The translations under genes and the position numbers were made by a program. From Populus alba (Eukaryota > Streptophyta > Magnoliopsida > Malpighiales > Salicaceae): a stretch of DNA of 64,000 nt. Below, in pieces: positions 9,230 through 21,294 of this stretch. The notes under the pieces are model-generated. The model was not told the origin of the DNA. It was given only the letters and a program-made list of their open reading frames with translations, and ran no database searches. Within the stretch, counting starts at the first letter, position 1. Every line of letters begins with the position of its first letter. The DNA lies in assembly GCF_005239225.2 (NCBI RefSeq), contig NC_133300.1, forward strand, positions 3,935,875 to 3,999,874, in the 5' to 3' direction.

Positions 9230-10320
9230 GGAGACGATCTGTAATTCACCCATCTGTTCTTAAAATGTCTCATCCACCAAGAATACTATCCTGAATGGCA
9301 AATGGAATTGGTAGCAGTCTTGATGCTCTCTTCCTGAACAGATTGAATCACGGCGGGCCGAGCATCGGCGGAGTCTGTACTCCTCCGCTGTAAAATACAT
9401 AATATGTGCTCAGAGAATGATGATCTTGCTCCTTATCTAGACATTTGCAATCTCGGAGTTTTTGCGTTCATTTTACTCTTTCCCGCCCCTTATCTTGGAG
9501 TTTTTGCTCTTTTTGCAAATTATTTCCTAGCTCAAAAGGGATTCTACTTGCTTGAAAATAATACTAATCAAATCAATTTAGAACTCAGAACTCCTCAAGT
9601 GAGAGACCAAGTTCTTCGAGGTTGAGTTGTTGTCTCCAAGGCTATTTCTGTCACATATAAAGCCTTTTAAATCTCGACTCTTCTTCTCCTTTTCCTTATG
9701 GGAAACTCTCTTTGTCCAGTTGCCACAAGAACACTGCCTCTGTTTTCTAGCTTATAGAAAATGGAGTTCGATGGTGGTTTTATCTTGTAAATAATTATGA
9801 TTTGTGAGTGTTTTTATTCTAATTGACTTATAGTTTTTAAATAGATTAACAGATGTTTTGGAGTTAACAATAAGTTTATTGAGATTTTTATAATGTTTTT
9901 CAAAAATATATTTAGATAAAAATATATTAAAACTTAGTATTTTAAGATACAAAAACTTTGATAATGAAAAATATGGTTATAGTATACTTTAGACATAATT
10001 TTCAAATCTGACCAAGAATCTTACCGAAAAAAAAAATATTGGACATTGGTTCCTAAGTTAACTCATGGGTTAATAAATTATTTTTTAATTATTTTTATTA
10101 AAACAACACCATTTTATTTTTTAAAAAAAGTATTCTTGATATTAATCTAGTCATGTCTATATTAGGCATGAGCAAATCAATTAATTCAGGTTAATATCTT
10201 TTTATAATTCAACTTAAAACTCAAATTAATTTGAGCTCTCAAATATTAATTTTTCGGATTAACTTGCTAAGATAAGCTATATTTAACAAATGTATTTTTA
10301 AAACATCCTATGAAAATAAA
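9230..10320. other. Non-coding, AT-rich
   Basis: A small frame at 9404-9625 has no family resemblance and I do not count it as a gene. A short GC-rich inverted repeat lies at about 9368-9390 ('gcggagt...actcctccgc'). The rest is AT-rich with no pattern I can name. Confidence 0.4.
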
Positions 10321-10745
10321 AGATACAAACTAAATTCATTGAGTGCTTGCTTTGTGGTAATAATTCTTTTTTTAAATATTTTTTACTTAAAAATATATTA
10401 AAATAAATTTTTTATATTTTTTAAAATTTTAATTTTAATATCAGCATATCAAAATAATTTAAAAAATATAAAAAACTTAATTAAAAATTTAAATTTTAAG
10501 CAAACAATATTCTAATCACAATATCAAACACATTCTAATCTCAAAATATGTTTGGCAAATTAAGAATATGTTTAGTACCAGTTCACTATTGTTTTTATAA
10601 AATTTTAATTTTTTTTTAAATTAATATATTTTTTTATTTTTTTATATGTTAATATTAAAAGTAAATTTTAAAAATTAAAAATATATATTATTTTAATATA
10701 TTTTAAAATAAATAAAAAATATTTTAAAAAATAATAACCCAAAAT
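10320..10745. repeat. AT-rich MITE-like repeats
   Basis: Two adjacent stretches (about 10330-10560 and 10560-10745) carry 'atatcaaaataatttaaaaa' style sequence bounded by 'aaacacattct', similar to the inverted-repeat elements at 37166-37347 and 42919-43111. Ends and target duplications are unclear. Confidence 0.4.
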
Positions 10746-10753
10746 TGATTTGA

Positions 10754-13700
10754 TTGCAATTTGAAATGAAAACGAGGCAAAAATGTCACGTGCGATCCAG
10801 TTTATGTGACAGAGAAAATGGAGAGAGATTGCGAGACAGCATTGGAGACCTGCTAAAATTCACTCTTGAATCCCACGTTAAACAAACGCTAGAATTCAAT
10901 CTGGGACTCTCCAAAGAGTTCTGCATTGACCTCCTAGAAGAAGACCCAAATGACATGTCATGTCATGTAACTGTCCAGCAACGGGTAATGAAAAACCGTA
11001 TAAAAAAGTTTTCTGTTTTTTTTTTTTCAATTATTTGATTAAAGATTTGATTTTTATGCATAAATAATTGAATGGACTGCAGATTCTTTCGATGGGGTCG
11101 CTCAATATCCTTTGTATAAGCGTTTAGCTTTGTATCATTCTGTAAAGTGTGGTGCTTTATGGAGAACTCATGTGAAGATGATGTTTTGTGAAGAAGATAG
11201 TAACTTGAAGTAGAAATAAGAGAATTGGAATCAGTTGATTAAAGAAAAGGGACTTGAATTGATAAATGTAAGCATTTTCTGTTGGTTATTGAGTGTTTTT
11301 AATTAATATTGATTGGTGATTTACGGGTTTTTCTTTGTCGGGTTTTGGAGGGTGTATTTTGTGAAATTCATGTTCAAGAACCTTACTTTTCACTCTTGAA
11401 AGGTGTTGTTTTTGTTTCTTTGATATTTGGTTTTTCCATGTTTTTTAGTTTTCATTTTTTTAATATATTATCTGCTGTTTATGTGGTTCAAGACATTTTC
11501 TTTTGTAACCTGGGGTTGTGTGTGTAGATGGGAGCAAAACAGTCGAAGGAAGGTGTGCTACTGGTGATTACATAATGTAGATGGTTTGCCATATGCTTCA
11601 AGTACATCATCATGAATATTTGCAAGTTTATGATTGTGCAACCTTTGAAGAACTCTCTGCAAGAAAGTGGATGAATGTCTTTATTTTCTTATATATTTTT
11701 GTAGCTTATATTCAGTTTGTTTTGCTATAGAATTGGGCTGGGAGATGTGATACTCATAAACAAAACTGTGGCGAGTTGAGCCCGCATTGTCGAGATATAT
11801 TCATTCATTTATATTTTCAGTATGTGCTATATACTTTTATCTGTTTCCTGAATGTTCACAGATATGCTTCATTTTTTAAGATGTTGCAAGCTGAGAGTCT
11901 CGAGAAAGTCATTCCTGGAGTTAAAACTGTTCAAGAAGGTAAACCTAGTTCTGTGTTGATGTTTATGCGTTGCTGTCGAAATGATGTTCTCAGTTGAGAC
12001 ATAGCGAGGATGACTTGCTAGAATAAGCTGTCATACCTCGTAACTGCCTATAATGCTGGGAAAATCCAAGATTTTAGTTTGGCTAGTTAGGGATAAGGAG
12101 TAGGGTTTCTGTTATTTGTGCATAATAGTTACTGGGTTGTAAACTTCTAAATATTTCGGTTTGCATTTGTGCAAGAATCTTTACACTCCTTGCTGCCAGA
12201 AATCATTTTAAATCTGTATTGTTTGAAATGAGAGACTTGTTGAAAAAATTGTTACTGGTGATTGCGTTCTTGAATTTATAAGGTCTGAATTGTATAACAG
12301 GGCAAACCAGGTGTCAAGATTTATAGGAAATTATATGCAGAAGAAAAGGAAGTGTCTAATGGTGTCCTGGCAATCTGTGTTTCAAAACTGGCTGCCCAGA
12401 CATACCTTTCTCTGGCAAGCATACTGTTTGTGAGTTCTTCCTGACCCTTTTGATTCCTATGTTTCATGTGTGGGACTTAAGTTTAATTTTATAATGGAGA
12501 TCTTTGGGATACAGATGTGACATGATATTTATCATGTGGATCATGTTTTGAAATAGTCATACCTGTAAAATGGCTTTTAGAGTTGAAAGTTCTGGTTATT
12601 TTGGTGTCTCTACTGCGGGGATTGAGTTATGGAGGTGTTCAAAGTCAACTGGGTACTGCGGGTACTGATTGAACAGTTTCTAATGCCCTAACTATTCCAA
12701 GATCGACACTTCTCTCATCCTTCATTTTTCCATATAATCTGAATGTAAGATCATGGTACATAATGAATTGTTTCATGCCGTAAGCTATCTCAAGAGATTT
12801 TTTTTTAGCTTTTTCTGGGCCCTATGATAAGAAATTGGGTTGCATTGAATTGATCTGTTCAAAATTTGGATTCAATAGAAACTCATAGTAGAGAAAGCTC
12901 ATAGGAGAATTTACTTATCTATTAAAATGCAAACAATGAATATTCTAGGGAGAGCAATCATCTACCTTGCTTTTTCTTAATATCTGATATGTTAATCTAT
13001 TTATCTTGTTCCAATTTAGTCATCCGTGAGAGAATTATTTTGTACAAAGGGAACAATTTCTTGCTTGCTGGACTTAATATTCATGTTGCCTTTAAACCCC
13101 TCAAGTAGTGGCAACCAAGGTTGATTTTCAGCATTCTTTGTGGGTACATTTCCTAACGTTTTTTTCCTTTTTGTTAAACTGTCAAGGAAGCAGCTGTCTT
13201 CTCAGTTCATTATATGTTTGAGCAGGTTTATGCATGCCAATTGTAGAATTGTTTCAAGCTTGATTTTGTAAATATATTGTGGCTCATGATTCTAAGGTTT
13301 TTTATTTATTGGCTTGAGATCAAAGGCAGTGCCTTGGCGAAGCATGCTGAAAGGAGCAGTGATAGATTTCAGTCCACTAACCGCTTGGGGCGTTCTTGGT
13401 GGAAGTGGTGAGTACCTTTTAGGATTTCAGTCCTTGAACTAGATTTCTTACTTCATTATTCTGTATGGAAGTTATCTTACAACTAACCGCTTTGCAAGAC
13501 TTGTCATTCATTTCTAGATTTGTCAGTGACACAAACATCGCCCACTCACACTCAACGACCACTGTTACATAGATATTCACTTTCCAATTCCATTTGCAGT
13601 ACTATGGTTCAATATTATAGTGGTAATCTTAGTGCTATAGCTAGGTTTCTCTTGAGGAAATGAAGACGAAACCTCTTTGATATGCATTTGAAAACTCTTT

Positions 13701-15190
13701 CTGCAAATTATAAGGTCAAAGGTTCAAACTTTTTCCAACAACCAAACACCCATAAAACTCTTGCTAAATGCGTCACTTATTATAAGAAAATGGATGTGTC
13801 TTGCAAGTCACATGGTTGTGCAGGGCTATGGTCCATTGTTAAGGAATTGAGTTTCTCATGACCAAAAAGAACACATGGACTTTTCTTTTGTTGGCCTTAC
13901 CATTGCATGCTTGGTGACTATCTAATATATTATCATGACTTTTATCTTACTAAATTCTATCAAAAAATAGGCTTGGAATGGATGTTATAAATCGCTTAAT
14001 AGCTGCTTCTTGCTGGCAAAACATTCATGCTGTTCCACAACACGGGGCTGTCTTTGGGATAAGGGTAGTTGATGGTTATGGAGCACCATGTTGATCTAAG
14101 GATGGAACGAAGGTATATTTATGCTATTGTAGTGATCCTTGTAACTTCATGTATACTTGCATTGATGGATAACGTGCTAGGAAACAGAAAAACATGTACA
14201 GATGAATAAGGGTTGGCTTAGGCTTAAAACATGCTAAATTTTCAAGAAAAACATGAAAGTTATCCTAATTGAGGCCTCCTTTTTCTTGTGGATAAAAGAA
14301 CAAATTCCAAAAATCTGGAGAAGACATCCAAAAGAGAAGAATAAGAGAGAGAGCACCAAAGGCAATGTATAAGGGCACCTAAATCCCATTAAGACCCTAT
14401 TCTATTCTATACTGTTCTCTGTACAATATCTTGGTACGCTGCTGAGTACTCCTAATCTGAGTGCATATAACGATGGATTCCTCATGAAATCGACAGATTG
14501 GTGAATCCAATCAGCTATCAGAGTAGCTTATTGTGAGATTTGCATGGTTTGTACAAGAGAGTGGAATTAACAATTGACTTTCAGTGTTCTTAAATTGACT
14601 GCTCAAAAGTGCCCATATATTATTGAAAAGCATTTTCCATCGGATTATATTATTTGAGCTGAAAATTAAAAGAAGAGATTCACAGAAATCAGTTGCTATA
14701 AGTCCCTCCACTCATTGACAAACAGTAAGGTAGGCAGTTCCACCATCTAGATTTTGTGGCACGGCCCTCCATTCCCAACTCTCTCGCAGCTGGTTTACTG
14801 GTGCTAATGGTAGTTTTAGGAAAGCATGCATATAACTGTTTCTGTTAGTGCTAAAACCTATTATTGGATTGTAAATTTTGTCCTAAAAAACGCGTCCTGT
14901 AACAATGCAAATTCTGTTGGCTTTTTGCTGACACAGAACCTGACCCTGTTATCAATGCCCAAGTTTCAACTCACCCATTGTTTTTGTTCATTTCAGTTCA
15001 TTTCACTCAAAGAAATGGAAGCATTAGTTTGCTTGAGGGGGCATTTCGACTGGCATCCTTGAACTATATACTGTCTCATAGTAATGCCTTAGCCCTACCC
15101 TCGCTTTCCTTTTGTGTCATTTCAGTTTATAGGATTTCTTGAACTACTCATGGAAGATGGTCACTTAAAGGGATTGGAGCATAGTTTGTG
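10754..15190 (+). pseudogene. Decayed ASCH-domain protein gene, multi-exon
   Basis: Exon-like pieces read in order on the plus strand: 'SIGDLLKFTLESHV' and 'LEFNLGLSKEFCIDLL' (10754-10976), 'QYPLYKRLA' and 'LWRTHVKMMF' (11085-11268), 'CEIHVQEPYFSLLKG' (about 11345-11398), 'SKTVEGRCATGDY' (about 11528-11575), 'YASFFKMLQAESLEKVIPG' (11860-11939), 'IYRKLYAEEKEVSNGVLAIC' (about 12300-12430), 'LSYGGVQSQLG' (about 12615-12660), 'ALAKHAERSSDRF' (about 13325-13375), 'GMDVINRLIAASCWQNIHAV' (13975-14035), and 'FIGFLELLMEDGHLKG' (15125-15172). These match, as I recall it, the plant ASCH (ASC-1 homology, RNA-binding-like) protein family. Stop codons at 11211, 11217 and 11578 and frame changes make it a pseudogene. 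Retained introns with good splice signals (e.g. 'ttcacag' before 11860, GT at 11940) show it arose by DNA duplication rather than retrocopying. Confidence 0.75.
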
Positions 15191-16660
15191 TGAGGGGGCA
15201 TTCCTAGTGGTGTCCTTGATCTGTAAAATTGTCATCATGATAGCAACTTGAATACAAAGTTTTCAAAGAAATGATATCTTAATAGCAGTGCTCAGTTCCA
15301 TCTCATGATACTGACTGGGACTTTAGAGATCATTGATCTTTATTGATGTTCAATCTCTGCTTGATTTAAAACTTGAATAGAAATTATTTCTGAGCTTGGC
15401 TGGTCAGGGGCAATAATCGTTATGGCACTAGCATTGGTTTGGTGGTATCTATGCACATCTTGATGTATCGTATGGGAAAGATATCATAGGTTTGCAATCA
15501 TTCCTTAAGTAGCTATCACTCGGTAACATGTCCTGCCTCGTACTCACATGTTCTTTGTTTATGTGACAGATGTATTTATATTAAGGTCGAGAAGCAACCT
15601 ATATAGAGTGTGACATGTCACGGTACAGGTTATTCAGGCAACCTGGAAGAATTTTTGAAAATTTTGATTGATGATGGCACCAAGATTGCATCAATATTAT
15701 CTCAAGGCAGTAGCAGATCAAGGGCTGATCGCAGTCGGCAAGTGCTTGTGCATATTACAACTGTTAAATGAACCATCCTTGTCAACCCCTCCCTCCATTA
15801 ACATTTAGTGTATGTAATTATCTTGGGGACAGTTGATGTTAACATTTTTAAGGATTCTCAAAAGCATGCAACATACACCGGCTAAGGACAATTGATGTTT
15901 TCCCCTCACTTTGTTACTTCTCTCTAATTATCTGAATGGTCGTGCAGTTTGGATTTATTGCTTTAGCACTGTTGATATTTGAAGTTCTTCTATTGTCAAT
16001 CTATTAGCCCCATATGTCTCCTGGTCTAGCATGAATGTCACTTCATTTTCTCATGAACACCGTGGTGTCATGGTTCCATCAATTTCTTTAGAATAAGGTT
16101 GATGTGGTTAAATCTCCTTGTGTTTGTAAGTGGTGTTCGTCCTCTTGTTTAAACTTAAATGCGTAGTTGCTACAAGATTTCTAAAAGATACAGAATAATG
16201 AGAGCTGCATGGAGAAGATTGCAAACACAAATACTAGGGTTTCATTGATCTGACACTGATGTTACCTGCTTTGCACTCCTGTTTTAGGTGCTTTAGGTAG
16301 TCCATCGTCGGTCAGTCTCTCCCAGGTCATTGTCGATGTTGAAGCAAATTACAGTTTACTTTTAGTAGCACTATCTCCAAATTGATCTGCTCTATCGTTT
16401 AGTTTCTGCAGATAAAAACAAATTCAGAAAAAGAAACTGGTTGCTTTATCATAAAACTTTTTGATATTGTCCAGAGAGCTTTCTGCATTTGCAGATGATA
16501 AATAACTGAACAGCTTTCGGCGATGCTTTGTGTAGCTACTCTTTGCACGTTAAAGTCCTTTTCTTCTTTTTCAGTGGGAAGGCCTAGAAATGCTGCAAGA
16601 GCTGTGGAAATCTGATGCTTGTCAAGATAGAATCAGCTGGTAGGGCTTTGTGGTGGCTTT
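15191..16660 (+). other. Region downstream of the ASCH relic, possible further decayed exons
   Basis: A short frame at about 15620-15755 reads 'YSGNLEEFLKILIDDGTK' and then 'ASILSQGSSRSRADRS', which looks protein-like but which I cannot place. Around 16575-16610 'VGRPRNAARAVEI' ends at a stop. These may be late exons or UTR of the ASCH gene or of a second relic. Composition here (about 60% AT, no long A/T runs) is more genic than the flanking DNA. Confidence 0.3.
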
Positions 16661-17655
16661 TTTTTCTCTTGAAATAAGATAACAAGACCATCTTCTTCTT
16701 CCAGTTACCTCATTGTGCACTGTTATTATAACCTTTAATCGCTTGTTTTTCTTTTGATTCAAGCGGGAGGCTTGATGAGTCTTAGACAATACAATGGGAT
16801 GCCTATCTCCTAGGATCCCATATCTCCTTTCCGAGATGTTTTTTATTTCGGTTTGTTTTTCATCATGTTATCATAATCTCGAATAGATATCTTAATATAA
16901 AATTTTTAAAGGTAGAGAATAATCGGAAGATCCAAGTTTTTGCCCTCATTGATGCATTTTCTACACGAGTCTTAAATATATTAATTATGTAATTTTTTTT
17001 TTAAATAGCTTGAATGGATAAGTTTTTTCTTCTTGTTGTTGAAAACTCATAACCAATTAATAGCAATTACATTACAAAAATCACAAGAATAGATACTTTG
17101 CAGGCATCATTACAGTCAAGTTTTGATCTCGGTACATTATCAATACATGACATGTATGATCATCAAGACGAAGAAAACAAGCTAAATCTACATGATAAAA
17201 TTGAAATCGATGAATTAATGGAAGCATGTAACATCCTCCTACCAAAACTCTACTTTTCCTTTATAAATTATTAGAACATGCCCCCTGTTGGCTCATTAGT
17301 TTTCTCATCTGCCATCATAATCACTATAATTTTTTTTTGTTAATGTTTGTGTTTGAGGCAGTTTAAGACTAATCTTATAAACAATTAAAGTTAATAATTA
17401 TATAAATCTCTGACTATTATATTAATAATTAAAAGATTTAAACTTGAAATTACAGAAAGAACAAATCTCTTAATCATAAATTTTTACTATTGAATTACTA
17501 CTAATAATTAAAACCATAATAATTATTATTAATTAATAGCGATAGTGGTGATGGTCGTCCTCTTCGTCGTCATCTGTATAGATGTTGTTCCTTGAGAATC
17601 AAAATCCAAGAAGATAATTAAATAGTAATGAACGTAAGCAAAACACTAAACTCCC
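16661..17655. other. AT-rich sequence without features, up to assembly gap
   Basis: No gene or repeat recognised. The last 75 bases before the gap show no resemblance to the gypsy element on the other side. Confidence 0.5.
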
Positions 17656-18155
17656 NNNNNNNNNNNNNNNNNNNNNNNNNNNNNNNNNNNNNNNNNNNNN
17701 NNNNNNNNNNNNNNNNNNNNNNNNNNNNNNNNNNNNNNNNNNNNNNNNNNNNNNNNNNNNNNNNNNNNNNNNNNNNNNNNNNNNNNNNNNNNNNNNNNNN
17801 NNNNNNNNNNNNNNNNNNNNNNNNNNNNNNNNNNNNNNNNNNNNNNNNNNNNNNNNNNNNNNNNNNNNNNNNNNNNNNNNNNNNNNNNNNNNNNNNNNNN
17901 NNNNNNNNNNNNNNNNNNNNNNNNNNNNNNNNNNNNNNNNNNNNNNNNNNNNNNNNNNNNNNNNNNNNNNNNNNNNNNNNNNNNNNNNNNNNNNNNNNNN
18001 NNNNNNNNNNNNNNNNNNNNNNNNNNNNNNNNNNNNNNNNNNNNNNNNNNNNNNNNNNNNNNNNNNNNNNNNNNNNNNNNNNNNNNNNNNNNNNNNNNNN
18101 NNNNNNNNNNNNNNNNNNNNNNNNNNNNNNNNNNNNNNNNNNNNNNNNNNNNNNN
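17656..18155. other. Assembly gap (500 N)
   Basis: Exactly 500 N, a size typical of a fixed placeholder for a gap of unknown length. The gypsy element on its right is cut off here, with RT, RNase H, integrase and the second LTR missing, so the real missing sequence is probably several kilobases. Confidence 0.98.
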
Positions 18156-18751
18156 AGGCTTTCAGCTCCCTTATCATGTTGCACTATGTATGCAGCTCTT
18201 GGGAATGATACGCTAAGGGGGAGGGATTTTCCAGCTGTTCTTTCTTCAAGATCTCTTTCCTTTAATTCTAGCCATCCTTCTTGTCCTTCCCCGATCAGCA
18301 GCCAACGATAATCTTCTTGGTTAGGTTGATATCCTAGCCCAAATCTTTGATCAGCCTTTCTCTTCCTTGTCGGATTAGCCCCTTCTGGTATTCCGCAAGC
18401 GAGGTTATATCGACGGGGGACCCCACGGTTCAAGAAACATAGACTTGCCATCCTGGCTGCTTCTGAGATCCTTGGTCTTCTTAACACGGTGTTCTCTGGT
18501 ACCCAGTCAGCGTTCACGATCTCAAAAGCATGGATATTGTTATCCTTGCAATCCTCCGCTTCGATGAAAGGCACAGCCACATTCTTTGTCATGGCTATTG
18601 CCTCCTCAGCCCTGACGGTTACTAACATCCCATTCATGATGTACTTCAAACATTGGTGTAATGATGAAGCTACTGCCCCCGCTGCGTGGATCCAAGGTCT
18701 TCCCAACAACATACTATAGGAAGGGTGAATATCCATAACCTGAAGTGTCAC
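18156..18751 (-). pseudogene. Gypsy Pol: protease-RT linker segment
   Basis: Open minus-strand frame up to the gap. 'TLQVMDIHPSYSMLLGRPWI' followed by 'HAAGAVASSLHQCLKY' is the conserved end of the aspartic-protease-like domain of plant gypsy Pol. The downstream stretch with 'DYRWLLIGEGQEGW' is the low-conservation linker before RT. The frame runs into the N block, so its true end is unknown. Confidence 0.8.
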
Positions 18752-19132
18752 TAGGGAAACATTTGCGGTCCCACATATAGCTCCACTTCTAAAGTCCCAA
18801 GTATTGGCCTAGGTGAGCCATCATATGCTCTGGCCATCATAGTACTTGGCTTCATATGAGATTCATCAATCGGCATTTTCTCCAGAATGTGCTTTGGCAA
18901 TACGTTCAATGGCCGAGCCATTATCGACGAGCACCTTCCCTACGAGGCAGTCTTTGCACCTAACCGTGATGTATAAAGGCTTGTTGTGTCCGGTACCTTC
19001 AGCATCAAGCTCATCAGATTGTGAAGTAGAGAAATAATTAGTTGCATGGATCCTCCCCACTAAATGCTCCATAGTTTTATGCTCAATGTCTTGGGGTACA
19101 TACGCCTCATTCAATACCTTTTTGCAAGGCAT
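18752..19132 (-). pseudogene. Gypsy Pol: aspartic protease region with frameshift
   Basis: Contains 'HNKPLYITVRCKDC' and 'VGKVLVDNGSA', the protease active-site region (D-N-G-S, the variant usual in these plant elements). Directly after it the frame shifts: the expected continuation is in the next frame from about 18909 on, consistent with one extra base near 18910, and then carries on past 18860. Inactivating for this copy. Confidence 0.75.
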
Positions 19133-19156
19133 TTCGATGCGGCTCAGAGCTGAGTA

Positions 19157-20089
19157 TCAAGGACATAAGGGAGATCGAGCTGGAGTCTTTTTTAGTTGAT
19201 CCACTATGCAATATTCGCTATGCTTGATCAACTTCAAAAATTCATTCGACTCCTCTTCCGTTACTGGCTTATTAACTTCTGGTGTTTTGTCCAGATCTAC
19301 CACTTCTTTACCCTTTTCCTTCCTCCATTCTTCAGGCGTAAAGCAACGACCACTTCTGGTCAAACCACCTATCTCCGTCTGGAACAAAGGAAGAGGAGCT
19401 CGAACGTTGGAGGCATACCCATAATTGTACGGCATGGCCTTGTGATTCTCTTTTGTGCAGGACGGTTTAACCAAGATCAGCCTTGGGGGCCCATTAGCAG
19501 TCTGTTGAACCCTGCAAACTCCTGCCATCTTATCTTGACCTTCCATCATACTTACTTCACACCTGCTCTCCATTGGTTCAATCCTCAATTGTCCCATCCT
19601 CAACATTTTAGCAATCTTTTCACAAAACTCGGTGCAATCCTCAATGTGATGTCCCTCTCTTCCATGGAACTCACAGTAGTCACCTCTCTCCAATTGGCTT
19701 ACCACCTTTACCGCTAGAAATCCTGATTGGACTAACATGTCGTACAACCTTTTCATCGGCACCTTCAACACCTTGCATTGATTTCCCACTTCGATCATGC
19801 CTATTCCGCCACTGTTTGGAACATGTTTAGGCAATGGGTTTGAATTAACATTGGGCTTGTCTTCGAAGGATACCCATCCTAACTTAATAAGCTCCAATAA
19901 CCTCTTCTTGAATGCATAGCAGGTTTCAATCCCATGCCCAGGATTACCCCCGTGGTACTCGCAAGTCAAATCGGGCTTGTACCAAATTGGGAATGGTGGT
20001 TGTAGCGGTAGTGTAGGGATAGGAGCTACTTGCCCAATGCTTAAAAGTTTGGCATACATGTCCTTCAAAGGCATGGGTAATGGTGGCAA
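19157..20089 (-). pseudogene. Gypsy Gag C-terminal part with two zinc-knuckle-like motifs
   Basis: 310-residue open stretch. 'CEYHGGNPGHGIETC' and 'CEFHGREGHHIEDC' are two CxxHx(4-5)HxxxxC motifs about 100 residues apart, typical of the nucleic-acid-binding tail of Gag in this gypsy group. The region 'WYKPDLTCEYH' precedes the first. The C-terminal end has 'TRSGRCFTPE', also seen in this lineage. Separated from the Gag core upstream by a frame change around 20090-20265. Confidence 0.8.
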
Positions 20090-20265
20090 TTGTTCTGAGG
20101 TGTATCCTGAGTGGGGTCCTTTGGTAGTGATTTTGATAGTTTGGTTGGTTATTTGTTTCGGTTAGGTGAAAAAGATTGGTTAAAGTTTATGCGTGGGATT
20201 GAGAGGTAGGTGCTTGTGGGCTGTGGAAATTTACTTTCTTGCCTTTATATCCGCCTTCCAAATTG

Positions 20266-20938
20266 TTAACGTCCCCTTGCTCTTTTCCTTCCCATAAAAC
20301 CTTTCTTCTCTAAAGGCTCCGCTATGCGCCCTGCTTTAATTCCTTGCTCGATTCTTTCCGCCACACGTACAACATCATAGAAATGTTGAGATGAGCTACC
20401 CATTAAATGCTCATAGTAAGGTGCCTTGAATGTATTGGCGAACAAAGTCACCATCTCCGTTTCTATCAAAGGGGGTTGCACGTGCGTGGCCTCGTCCCTC
20501 CATCTTTGTGCATAAGCCCTCACTGACTCTTGGCTTCTCTTTTCCATCGACATGAGGCTCGTTCGATCTGGAGCAATTTCCAAATTGAACTTGTATTGCT
20601 TTAGGAAAGCCTCCACTAAAGTCCTTCCATTTCTTAATCTTGACATTATCCAGGCCTCATGTACCAACTTAGCGCAGATCCCGATAGACTGTCTTGGAAA
20701 AAGTAGATCATTAACTTATCGTCATGAATTACTTCAGCCATCTTGTTGCAATAAGATCGAAGGTGAGTGTTTGGGCATTCCAACCCAGTATACCTTTAAA
20801 CTCTGGTATCCTAAAATCTTTTGGTACCGTGAGGTTAGGTACCAAGCATATTTCCGACGTTCGCAGGGGGTCAAACCAATCATTTCCCTCGACTGCTCTT
20901 AACCTTTCTTCTAATGCTGATATCTTGTCATCATTCAC
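20266..20938 (-). pseudogene. Gypsy Gag core (retrotransposon gag domain)
   Basis: Two frames read in series: 20938-20729 ('VPNLTVPKDFRIPEFKG', the entry to the gag domain) and 20667-20266 ('EAFLKQYKFNLEIAPDRTSL', 'QESVRAYAQRWRDEATHVQP', 'MVTLFANTFKAPYYEHLMG'). These are clear retrotransposon-gag motifs. A frameshift or small indel lies between 20668 and 20729. Confidence 0.85.
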
Positions 20939-21294
20939 AAAACCCGTGGACCTATTATCGGAAGGCCCCTCGGCTGTTAAATCTACAGTGATATGAGCTT
21001 GAGGGGCTGAATGGGAATAACAGGTGTAAAGTGCTGCCCCGTTGCTGAATCTGCCCCCATATTCTGAGATACTCCCCGGGACAGGGGCCGACGGTGCTCC
21101 TATAGGTGGTTGGGTAGATGTTCCCTCCCATTCTTGACTTTTAAAAGTTGCTCAAGCAGATTGGTCAACCGGGAAACTTCATTTTTCACGGATTCCAACT
21201 CGGTCTGGTAGTGTGACTCTAACTGAGCTCTTTCTTCGTTTTCCATTCTTGATCTGGACCGGGTTTGGTGGACTCTGGATGTGGGACCTATGTT

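Noticed and set aside
9404..9625. 73-residue frame with hydrophobic stretch
   Set aside because: No recognisable domain, no neighbours that support it, and short enough to occur by chance.
17599..18311. Open frames spanning the N block
   Set aside because: They exist only because N contains no stop codons.
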